DNA from: an uncultured Selenomonadaceae bacterium
GTDB lineage: Bacteria; Bacillota; Negativicutes; Selenomonadales; Selenomonadaceae
NCBI GenBank assembly: GCA_905234235.1
Contig: CAJOHN010000014.1
Location: forward strand, 1-64,000
Direction: 5' to 3'
Length of the DNA: 64,000 nucleotides
Part shown: piece after piece, positions 17,731 through 24,718 of the stretch
Layout: the number at the start of each line of letters is the position of its first letter
Position numbering within the stretch: position 1 is the first letter of the stretch
Notes under the pieces: model-generated
The model's input: the letters and a program-made list of their open reading frames with translations, nothing else
Database searches by the model: none
Told to the model about the DNA's origin: nothing
Made by a program: the position numbers and the translations under genes

Positions 17731-20505
17731 TGATTCGTAGAGTTTGAGCAGCTCGACGGCTAGGGTCGGCTCATCGTCCAAGATTTTTCCCCAGCCATAT
17801 AAATCCGCGACTAATTTGTCGTTCGCTCGGTGCGCTTGCCTCAATTCATACGGCATCAATACCTCATCATACAGCTCCGCCAAGCTACTTTCGGGATATT
17901 TCGCCCGAATCTCTAAAATCCGCCCAGCACTTGCCTCTATCGCCGATTTTTGCTCCTTACTCGCCTCGCTCCACACAAAATTATTGTACACCACATCTTT
18001 TGAGTACCGATAACTCATTTCCAATCTCCCCGCTACCGCTCGCATCCAACTCATGTGGATTGAACTCGTTAAGATTCCAAATTCATACAAACTCGCGTTC
18101 GGAATGATTTGTACGGCGTCAGTTACTTTAATTTTGCCGCTCAAAAAGCCCATTGGAATATATTTTCGCCGTTCGGAGCTTACTCGCGGAATTAAAATGA
18201 AATCTGCGCCTTCAGGTTGCGTAATTTGTGCAAATCGCGTCGGATTATCTGCTAATTTCCGAGTTGGAGCCGCTTTACTTGCCAAACGAAACTCACGAAT
18301 ATTTTTAACACGTTCATAAACCAACGGCAGCCGTTTTAATTCATTCGGAGTAATATTCACCAGCCATAAACAATATCGGAGCTTGCCATTGATAAATTCG
18401 TCCGCTCCCATGATTTGACGAATCCATTTTTCTGCGCCAGGTTCTTTTTTTAGAAATTCGGTAAGTTCTTCTGGCGTTAAGAAAAAATTTCCGCCGTCGC
18501 GAGGCATATTGCCATAAATCATAGGCGGCACGAAGTCTTGAAGGTGATTCGGACGACTTTCGACAAAAATATCGGGCGCGTCGAGTAAATAGGCGTTGAT
18601 GTTGGCGGCAATTATTTTTTTATCGCCGTCGAAGATAATTTTTGTGTCCAAATTGGACACATTACTAAAACCGACGATGACGCAGTGGACGTGCGCCTTT
18701 TGAGCGGATTCGGAGTCCCAAATGAAGGTGCGGTGGGCGAAATCAATATGATTATGCGCGGCGAAGAGATTTTTCCACAAAGCGGTGACGGTTTCGCCTT
18801 GACAAATGGAATTAGTGGCGACAAAAGCGGCGCGAGCGTTAGAATTTAGCATAAAATCGGCGGCTTTTTTGAACCAGGCGGCAACGTAGTCTAGATTTTT
18901 AATTTTAGGGAAGATTTTTTGCATATCGGCTTTTTGAGCGGGCGATTGATAAGTAAAACCGACGAAAGGGGGGTTACCGATGATAAAATCGGCGTTGGGA
19001 CAGATATTTTGCCAATCGAGTTGTAGAGAATTGCCTTCGACGATGTTTGAATAGGATTTAAGGGGCAGAAAATCCAAATCGCGGTGAATAATCTCCTGCG
19101 TTTCTTGAATCATCTGCAATTCGGCAATCCAGAGGGCAGTTTGAGCGACGGCGACGGCAAAATCATTGATTTCGACGCCGTAGAACTGGCTGATAGAGAC
19201 TTTTATTGGATTTGAGAGTTCGCCGAGCTGAATTTGGTTGCCGAGCAGTTCTTTAAGGATTAAATTTTCGATTCTGCGGAGTGAAATGAAAGATTCGGTT
19301 AAAAAATTGCCTGAACCGCAGGCGGGGTCGAGGATTTTGATTTCGGAGAGCTTTTTTTGGAGATTTAGGAGAAAATTTTTGCGTTTGGAGGTTCGATTGT
19401 TCAAATCCATATATATGGATTCGGAAAAGCGTTTTGAAGTTGATTTTGAGGCGCGAAAGTTCAAATCCCAAATATGGGATTTTGTCAGTTGAGCGTTCAA
19501 ATCGTCCAAAAAGAGCGGGTCGATGACTTTATGGATATTTTCGACGCTGGTGTAGTGCATACCGCCTTCGCGACGGGTTTTTGGGTTAATAGTTGATTCA
19601 AAAACTGCGCCGAAGATAGTTGGGCTGATACCCGACCAATTAAAACCGCTTGAAGCTTCTTCGAGTAGGAGATTTTTAATTTCGGGAGTGAAATTTGGGA
19701 TTTCGATAGGTTCAGCGAACAGTCCGCCGTTTACATAGGGAAATTTCTTCAAAATGTCGTCTAAGTACGGGTCGCGAGCATTGATTGGAGTGTTTAAGAC
19801 TTCAAACAGGTCAATAAGAGCGCGCCGGATATTATTTTCGCGTTCGAGATAGTCACGGAAGATTTTATGCTTACCGAAAATGCCTGCGGACTCTGCATAC
19901 AAACAAAAAACAAGCCTCACGCAGAGTTTGTTGAGGCTTGCAAGAGATTTTTCGTTATTTGGGTTGAGATATTGCTTGTGGAGAGCGTCATAGAGTTTGC
20001 CGACGATTTCACCGGCTTTGAGGGATAATTCGAGTTCGACGCGGAGTTTATTTTTCGTTTCGTCGATGAGGAAGTCGAAGGCGTGGAATTTTTCGGGTAA
20101 ATCTTCGAGAAAAATCTTGATAGGCGGCTCCAGCGTCTCCATATCATAAATTAAAAACTCTTTGAAGTTGGAAGTGATGATTTTTTTGGGGTGCATAGAG
20201 AGCGGCAGCCCCGAAATATAGCGTTTAGCCTGTTCATAGGGAGTTAATTTAGTTCCGTCTGACTGATTGATAGATTTTTCGAGGTTTGTGGCGAAATTTT
20301 TCTGTTCGACGATGACTTTAGTATCAGGAAAGTAGCCGTCGATGAATTTTTTATGCTCAAGCTTAACGGGCACCTCGAATTGGATAAAATTTTCGGGTTT
20401 ATCGACGCCGAGCACGTCGCGAAGAAACGTCAGCCAGAATTTTTGATAGTTAGCGCGTTCGCCGACGACTTCGCGCCATTGATTGATAAAGTTTTTAATT
20501 TTCAT
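17716..20505 (-). CDS. Single-chain MmeI-type (type IIL) restriction-modification enzyme
   Basis: This 929-residue protein combines cleavage, methylation and recognition in one chain. The N-terminal nuclease region shows 'FIDGYFPDTKVIVEQK' (Asp56...Glu67-x-Lys69, a PD-ExK-type site). A helical linker leads to the N6-adenine methyltransferase with motif I 'ILDPACGSGNFL' (391-402) and motif IV 'NPPFVG' (511-516). A target-recognition region and C-terminal helices follow. Residues about 341-378 look like an insertion relative to relatives I recall. They are encoded by DNA with short palindromes. The start is ATG 20505 behind AAGGAG. It is flanked on both sides by peptide/antisense units, as in a defence island. 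Base use is more A-rich than in neighbouring genes, suggesting transfer. Confidence 0.9.
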   Translation of the reverse strand: MKIKNFINQWREVVGERANYQKFWLTFLRDVLGVDKPENFIQFEVPVKLEHKKFIDGYFPDTKVIVEQKNFATNLEKSINQSDGTKLTPYEQAKRYISGLPLSMHPKKIITSNFKEFLIYDMETLEPPIKIFLEDLPEKFHAFDFLIDETKNKLRVELELSLKAGEIVGKLYDALHKQYLNPNNEKSLASLNKLCVRLVFCLYAESAGIFGKHKIFRDYLERENNIRRALIDLFEVLNTPINARDPYLDDILKKFPYVNGGLFAEPIEIPNFTPEIKNLLLEEASSGFNWSGISPTIFGAVFESTINPKTRREGGMHYTSVENIHKVIDPLFLDDLNAQLTKSHIWDLNFRASKSTSKRFSESIYMDLNNRTSKRKNFLLNLQKKLSEIKILDPACGSGNFLTESFISLRRIENLILKELLGNQIQLGELSNPIKVSISQFYGVEINDFAVAVAQTALWIAELQMIQETQEIIHRDLDFLPLKSYSNIVEGNSLQLDWQNICPNADFIIGNPPFVGFTYQSPAQKADMQKIFPKIKNLDYVAAWFKKAADFMLNSNARAAFVATNSICQGETVTALWKNLFAAHNHIDFAHRTFIWDSESAQKAHVHCVIVGFSNVSNLDTKIIFDGDKKIIAANINAYLLDAPDIFVESRPNHLQDFVPPMIYGNMPRDGGNFFLTPEELTEFLKKEPGAEKWIRQIMGADEFINGKLRYCLWLVNITPNELKRLPLVYERVKNIREFRLASKAAPTRKLADNPTRFAQITQPEGADFILIPRVSSERRKYIPMGFLSGKIKVTDAVQIIPNASLYEFGILTSSIHMSWMRAVAGRLEMSYRYSKDVVYNNFVWSEASKEQKSAIEASAGRILEIRAKYPESSLAELYDEVLMPYELRQAHRANDKLVADLYGWGKILDDEPTLAVELLKLYESLTKS
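18644..18660. repeat. Short palindrome in the MmeI-type gene
   Basis: GTGTCCAA-A-TTGGACAC is an 8-bp perfect inverted repeat around one base. It lies inside the coding sequence. Confidence 0.6.
19404..19481. repeat. Pair of short palindromes in the MmeI-type gene
   Basis: AATCCATATATATGGATT (19404-19421) and AATCCCAAATATGGGATT (19464-19481) share the lead-in GTTCAAATCC and lie 60 bp apart. They encode the extra segment before methyltransferase motif I. Confidence 0.6.
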
Positions 20506-20516
20506 GATGAATCTCC

Positions 20517-20545
20517 TTGCAAAAATTTTTCGTGTAGATTATAAT
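20517..20545 (+). promoter_or_regulatory. Antisense promoter facing peptide unit B
   Basis: TTGCAA (20517-20522), 17 nt, TATAAT (20540-20545). This is the same hexamer pair and spacing as the antisense promoters of A1 and A2. It reads away from the MmeI-type gene towards the 3' end of the peptide B unit, with no plus-strand gene downstream. ATTATAAT also gives a minus-strand -10 for the MmeI-type gene. Confidence 0.72.
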
Positions 20546-20551
20546 GCAAAC

Positions 20552-20652
20552 GGGTTGAAAACAAAAGAGCCCCGCGAAATTTGCGAGGCTGAGATTGCTT
20601 GAAGGCGGTTTTACCCCCGTCGTGTCTAGCTGTTGAAAAAACTTACAGCCGC
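20552..20652 (+). ncRNA. Putative antisense RNA to the 3' end of unit B
   Basis: The plus-strand promoter at 20517-20545 would start a transcript near 20552 that is complementary to the terminator and 3' UTR of the peptide B mRNA. The 3' end is not clear: a GCTGT/ACAGC hairpin lies at 20630-20650 but without a T run. Existence and length are inferred. Confidence 0.45.
20561..20590 (-). terminator. Terminator of unit B
   Basis: On the minus strand AGCCTCGC and GCGGGGCT form a stem around AAATTTC, followed by CTTTTGTTTTC. Confidence 0.72.
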
Positions 20653-20667
20653 GGTCGCTTGGGGAGC

Positions 20668-20742
20668 TTAGGCGGCTGTACCTGTGAAGATCCAGAGGAT
20701 TATCACCGTGATGATTATGATTCTGAAGATAATCGTGAACAT
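20668..20742 (-). CDS. Small hydrophobic peptide B (24 aa), candidate type I toxin
   Basis: ATG 20742 (or the preceding GTG) lies behind AAAGGGGGTG. The peptide is almost one membrane helix (core 'MFTIIFRIIIITVIILWIF', then a short polar tail), like Ibs/TisB/Ldr-type toxins in size and hydrophobicity though not visibly homologous. Its leader GACCCCCGGAAAGGGGGTGC can fold into a 6-bp C/G hairpin that hides the ribosome binding site. It has a consensus promoter, a terminator, and a convergent antisense promoter identical in type to those of units A1-A3. The 353-bp gap between the MmeI-type gene and the yqgF-like gene is otherwise empty. Confidence 0.68.
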   Translation of the reverse strand: MFTIIFRIIIITVIILWIFTGTAA

Positions 20743-20811
20743 CACCCTGCACCCCCTTTCCGGGGGTCTTGGATTTAACCGCCGTTTGCCGCGAAGGCTT
20801 CAAGCACGGCG

Positions 20812-20840
20812 ATTATATATCATGAGCCGCTGATTTTCAA
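20812..20840 (-). promoter_or_regulatory. Promoter of peptide unit B
   Basis: TTGAAA (20840-20835), a 17-nt spacer, TATAAT (20817-20812). This predicts a leader of about 60-65 nt before the peptide B start. Confidence 0.8.
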
Positions 20841-20858
20841 GCGGTTTTCATTTTTTTA

Positions 20859-21242
20859 TCAGGGATGCAAATATCTCCTAATCAAAATCTCTGCAACAAT
20901 GGCGTCGACGGGTTCGGGCGGCACTTGCATTGAAGTCGGCAATAATCTCCGCCAACCTCGCGGAGGATTTTTTTTCCAATATTCGCGCCGCGCCTCCTCC
21001 GTTGTATGTTTTTCGTCGACGAGTTGGAACGTTAAACCCGCCGCCGATATTTTTTTTGCCGCCGCCTTATGCGTGGTGCCGTCGCCCAATATAACTTTCT
21101 CCACATCAAACTCTGCCGCCAAATTTTTTATGACGTTGTCAAGTTCCTCCGTCGCTACGACGCGTTGATATTTTATTTCGCCCGAAGCCGTCAGAATCGC
21201 CACGCCGCATTTATCTTTGCCGGGGTCTATTCCCATAAACAT
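20859..21242 (-). CDS. YqgF/RuvX-like RNase H-fold nuclease
   Basis: This small 127-aa protein has the RNase H-fold start 'MGIDPGKDKCGVAI' and the C-terminal 'PVDAIVAEILIRRYL', as in YqgF (pre-16S rRNA processing) and RuvC-like resolvases. It is divergent enough that the exact substrate is unsure. Its ATG overlaps the stop of the DUF3084 gene by one base (TAATG), so the two are translationally coupled. Confidence 0.72.
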   Translation of the reverse strand: MFMGIDPGKDKCGVAILTASGEIKYQRVVATEELDNVIKNLAAEFDVEKVILGDGTTHKAAAKKISAAGLTFQLVDEKHTTEEARREYWKKNPPRGWRRLLPTSMQVPPEPVDAIVAEILIRRYLHP

Positions 21243-22483
21243 TATCTTTGCTCCAATTTTATGTTAAGCCTCAACGGTCCTTGCGAATCAGTTTCCTCGC
21301 GAGCCGTCGCCGTCAGTTGAACTTTTCCCTTAACCGAACTCAACGAATCAAGTACTTCATAAAGTTGCGTGCCTTCCATGCGTCCGACGCTTCCGGTCAG
21401 CGGGTCGCTCAAAATCCCTTTCTCAATCGCAATCTGATTTATCTCCATCAAAAAGTCGCGCAAAATTGTTTCGGGCTGATTCTCCCCGCCAATTTCATAA
21501 GTCTTAGAAAAAATCCGCTCGCCCTTCTTGAAGATTAATTCGTTGGGATAAATTTCAAGCCGCGAACGAACCGGCTCGCCACGAACCATATTACCCGCCG
21601 CCGAAATTCTTAAAACCATGTCGCGCCCGCCGGATTCAATCTCCGAAATGACGCGATGAAGTTCCGGCTGATAAATCCAAACAGAATTATCCGCGTCTCC
21701 GCCGAAGCGTTCAATTAAACTCTGCGTCGCCTGTTCGGCAAGCGCGTTTATGTCGGCAGAAATTTCATCACCGCTCCGACCGCCTTTGATTATGCCGCTC
21801 GCTAAAATTTCGCCGGCACGCAATGTTATATCGCCCTCGCGGATAGCTATAATGCCGTCGCGCAAACGGTTATTGCGTTCCTCAAGCTCGCTGTTATCGG
21901 CAGTAAGCTTATCGTTATCGGAAGAAAGTTTCGCGTTGTCCGATGATAATTTCTCGTTATCGGCAGTCAAAGTGATATTGAACTCGCCGAGTTTTTTATT
22001 GTCAGCCTCAAGCGTGGCGTTGGTGCCGGAAAGATTTTCATTTAGCGCGGTAAGTTCGGAGTTCGTAGCCTCAAGTTGGTTGTTGCCCTCGCGCAGTCTG
22101 TCACTTTCTGCGCGGAGTTCTTCCTGTTCAGATTTAAGCGCGAGAATTTCCAGCTGAGATTCTTTTAAATTGGCGTTCGCCTTCTCGAATTCTTCCTGAG
22201 CCTTGAATAAATTTTCCGTCGCCGCGTCGAGTTCGGCAAGTGTCGAGTCCATTGTTTGGCGCAATTCGTCCATGCCGAATAATGCCGTGCGAACGTTTTG
22301 CGAGATGAGTGCCATAAATCCGATTGATAAACCCGTTATCAAGCAACCCGTTACGACCGTCACGATCATTGACGTATGACGCGGGCGCAGTCCGAAAATC
22401 GATAGGCGTTTCTTTCCAATTTTCGTGCCGAGCTTATCGCCGATAAACGCTATCGCCCCGCCCGTAATTATCATGACGATCAT
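21242..22483 (-). CDS. DUF3084 membrane-anchored coiled-coil protein
   Basis: This protein of about 413 aa has two N-terminal membrane segments (about residues 1-18 and 38-60) around the conserved 'GDKLGTKIGKKRLSIFGLRPRHT'. A long coiled coil with heptad-like repeats of 'LSSDNAKLSSDN' type follows (about 95-215), then a globular C-terminal domain. The family is common in cyanobacteria and Firmicutes, and its function is not established. The start is ATG 22483, 9 nt behind GGAGGGG; the in-frame TTG 22501 lies in that site. It sits between relA and the yqgF-like gene on one transcript. Confidence 0.85.
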   Translation of the reverse strand: MIVMIITGGAIAFIGDKLGTKIGKKRLSIFGLRPRHTSMIVTVVTGCLITGLSIGFMALISQNVRTALFGMDELRQTMDSTLAELDAATENLFKAQEEFEKANANLKESQLEILALKSEQEELRAESDRLREGNNQLEATNSELTALNENLSGTNATLEADNKKLGEFNITLTADNEKLSSDNAKLSSDNDKLTADNSELEERNNRLRDGIIAIREGDITLRAGEILASGIIKGGRSGDEISADINALAEQATQSLIERFGGDADNSVWIYQPELHRVISEIESGGRDMVLRISAAGNMVRGEPVRSRLEIYPNELIFKKGERIFSKTYEIGGENQPETILRDFLMEINQIAIEKGILSDPLTGSVGRMEGTQLYEVLDSLSSVKGKVQLTATAREETDSQGPLRLNIKLEQR

Positions 22484-22501
22484 TAAGTAAATCCCCTCCA
22501 A

Positions 22502-24718
22502 TCAATCACCCCCTAATATAGGACGCGCAACGCTGAACACGTGTTCGACGCGCCGCAATTTGTTCATGAGCGTTTCAACCTGCGCGGCGTTATTAACTTC
22601 AACGCCCAGCTTAACAGTCGAAGTTTTATTATACCTGTTCGGTGCGGCGTGTATCGATTGCAGATTAAGTTTCATCTCGGCGGGAACGGCAATTAATTCG
22701 GCAAGTACGCCCGACTTATCCTCGCAAATAATTTCAAGCTCGACAGTATAAAATTTATCACTCGTCGCGTCCCAACTAACTTCAATCATGCGATTCACGT
22801 CGGAAGTGCCGCCTAAAATATTCGGACAATCTGCGCGGTGAACAGTGACACCACGCCCCCGCGTGATGTAGCCGGAAATTTCGTCGCCGGGTATAGGATT
22901 GCAACACTTCGCCAGCCTAACAAAAAATCCGCTCTCGCCCTCAACTAAAATTCCTTGCTCCGATTTCTTCTGCTTACGTTCGGGGAGTTTTTTTATCTCG
23001 GCAAGCATGGCGGAAATATCGGGCGGAGTACTCTCGGCAATTTCTTTTTTATGAAGTTCAACGAGCTTGGTTATAACCGAATGCGCCGAAGTGCCGCCGT
23101 AGCCGACGCCCGCAAGTAAATCTTCTTCGTCGTTAATGTTCATGCGCCGCGCAACTTCTACCAGCCGATTTTCTTTAAGCAAATCCTTCGCGACGTAGCC
23201 GAGCTTTTTAATTTCCGACTCAAGCAACTCGCGCCCGTGAGTAATATTTTCCTCGCGATTCTCCCGCTTGAACCACGAACGAATTTTAGCCCGCGTATCA
23301 CTCGATGCCACAATATTTAACCAGTCGCGGCTCGGTCCGTTGTTGGAACGATTAGTCACAACCTCCACGAAGTCGCCATTCTGAAGTTTGTATTCAAGCG
23401 GAACAATGCGCCCGTTTACCTTCGCGCCAACGCAATGATGTCCAACCTCCGTGTGAATGCGATAGGCAAAGTCAATCGGATTGGAGCCCTTCGGAAGTAT
23501 TATCAAATCTTTGCCCGGCGTGAAGACAAATACTTCGTCGCTAAAGAAATCTAACTTCAAAGCCTCCAAATATTCCTTCGGGTCTTTAATTTCTTTTTGT
23601 AACTTCGCCATCTGTCGTAGCCAAGAAATTTTTTGGTCGCGACTGCTACTGGCGGGCTTCGACTCTCCACTTTCCTTGTACTTCCAATGCGCCGCAACTC
23701 CATACTCCGAAATTTTATGCATCGCGAACGTCCGAATTTGAATTTCAAGCGGATAACCTAACGCCATAACCGTCGTGTGCAGTGAACGATAACCGTTGCT
23801 CTTCGGCATGGCAATATAATCTTTGAATCGTCCCGGTATCGGTCGCCACTTGGCATGAATCACGCCCAAAACATTATAACAATCCTTAACGTCGTCAACT
23901 AAAATCCGCACAGCAGACAAATCATAAATCTCGCCGATTTCTTTGTGGTCGCGCACCATTTTTTTGTAAATGCTGTAGAAATGTTTAACCCGCCCGCTTA
24001 TCGACGCGTGAATCTCCAGCTCATCAAATTCCTCCTCGATAAGCCGCACCGCCTCACTGATAAATATTTGCCGCTCGCGACGCTTCTGCTTGACGTGCTC
24101 CACCAAATCATAATAAATATCCGGCTCCAAATATCGCAAGCTTAAATCTTCCAGTTCCCATTTGATATTTGAAATGCCCAGCCGATTCGCAAGCGGCGCA
24201 TAAAGTTCAAGCGTCTCCTTTGCAATGCGTTTACGTTTGTCCTCGCGCATGAATTTTAACGTCCGCATGTTGTGCAGTCGGTCGGCTAACTTTATCAAAA
24301 TCACTCGTAAATCTTTTGCTGTCGCGATTATTAATTTTCGATACGCCTCGATTTGCTGTTGCTCCTTAGTCTTGAAATAAATTTGCCCGATTTTTGTTAC
24401 GCCGTCGATTAACAGCGCAATTTCCTCGCCGAACATTTCTCGCAGTTCGTCAAGCGTGAAGATTGTATCCTCAACCACGTCATGCAAAATTGCGGCGGCT
24501 ATCGTCGTGTCGTCGAGTTGCAACTCCGTTAAAATCGCCGCGACGTTCAAAGGATGATTTATGTACGGCTCGCCCGATGCCCGCGTTTGTCCGGCGTGAC
24601 CTTCCTTCGCGACTAAATACGCCCGCTCAATCAGTTCAAGGTCTGCGTCGGGCTGATAACTTTTTACCGCGTCCAATAAAAATTCTATCGTGACGGGTGG
24701 TTTGCCCTTATCGTTCAT
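22502..24718 (-). CDS. relA: Bifunctional (p)ppGpp synthetase/hydrolase (RelA/SpoT)
   Basis: This stringent-response enzyme of 738 residues makes and degrades (p)ppGpp. The HD hydrolase domain is intact ('HDVVEDT' 79-85, 'KLADRLHNMRTL'). The synthetase domain has 'KDYIAMPKSNGYRSLHTTV'. TGS (from about 395), a conserved Cys motif 'RLAKCCNPIPGDEI' and a C-terminal ACT domain follow. The intact HD motif means it is a Rel-type bifunctional enzyme. Its ATG overlaps the recJ stop (ATGA). It is followed after 18 bp by the DUF3084 gene. Confidence 0.96.
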   Translation of the reverse strand: MNDKGKPPVTIEFLLDAVKSYQPDADLELIERAYLVAKEGHAGQTRASGEPYINHPLNVAAILTELQLDDTTIAAAILHDVVEDTIFTLDELREMFGEEIALLIDGVTKIGQIYFKTKEQQQIEAYRKLIIATAKDLRVILIKLADRLHNMRTLKFMREDKRKRIAKETLELYAPLANRLGISNIKWELEDLSLRYLEPDIYYDLVEHVKQKRRERQIFISEAVRLIEEEFDELEIHASISGRVKHFYSIYKKMVRDHKEIGEIYDLSAVRILVDDVKDCYNVLGVIHAKWRPIPGRFKDYIAMPKSNGYRSLHTTVMALGYPLEIQIRTFAMHKISEYGVAAHWKYKESGESKPASSSRDQKISWLRQMAKLQKEIKDPKEYLEALKLDFFSDEVFVFTPGKDLIILPKGSNPIDFAYRIHTEVGHHCVGAKVNGRIVPLEYKLQNGDFVEVVTNRSNNGPSRDWLNIVASSDTRAKIRSWFKRENREENITHGRELLESEIKKLGYVAKDLLKENRLVEVARRMNINDEEDLLAGVGYGGTSAHSVITKLVELHKKEIAESTPPDISAMLAEIKKLPERKQKKSEQGILVEGESGFFVRLAKCCNPIPGDEISGYITRGRGVTVHRADCPNILGGTSDVNRMIEVSWDATSDKFYTVELEIICEDKSGVLAELIAVPAEMKLNLQSIHAAPNRYNKTSTVKLGVEVNNAAQVETLMNKLRRVEHVFSVARPILGGD

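Larger units (their letters stand above)
16711..17737 (+). repeat. Three tandem copies of a ~340-355 bp peptide/antisense transcription unit
   Basis: Three units follow each other with -10 boxes at 16734, 17089 and 17427, giving periods of 355 and 338 bp. Each unit has, in order, a sigma-A promoter, a 5' leader with a conserved 'CCGACCCC', a GGGGGTGA ribosome binding site, a 33-40 codon ORF, a small hairpin (TGCGCT...AGCGCA), a strong CCCCCGA.../...TCGGGGG terminator, the string 'TTTTTGCTTTGTGATAACG', and a convergent promoter on the minus strand. The regulatory parts are more alike than the peptides. This suggests duplication followed by divergence of the coding part. Confidence 0.88.

Noticed and set aside
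20495-20803. A 102-codon minus-strand ORF covering the peptide B unit
   Set aside because: Its composition is implausible (His/Asn/Ser-rich, no domain), it runs through the terminator and it overlaps the better-supported tiny ORF that has a strong ribosome binding site and promoter.
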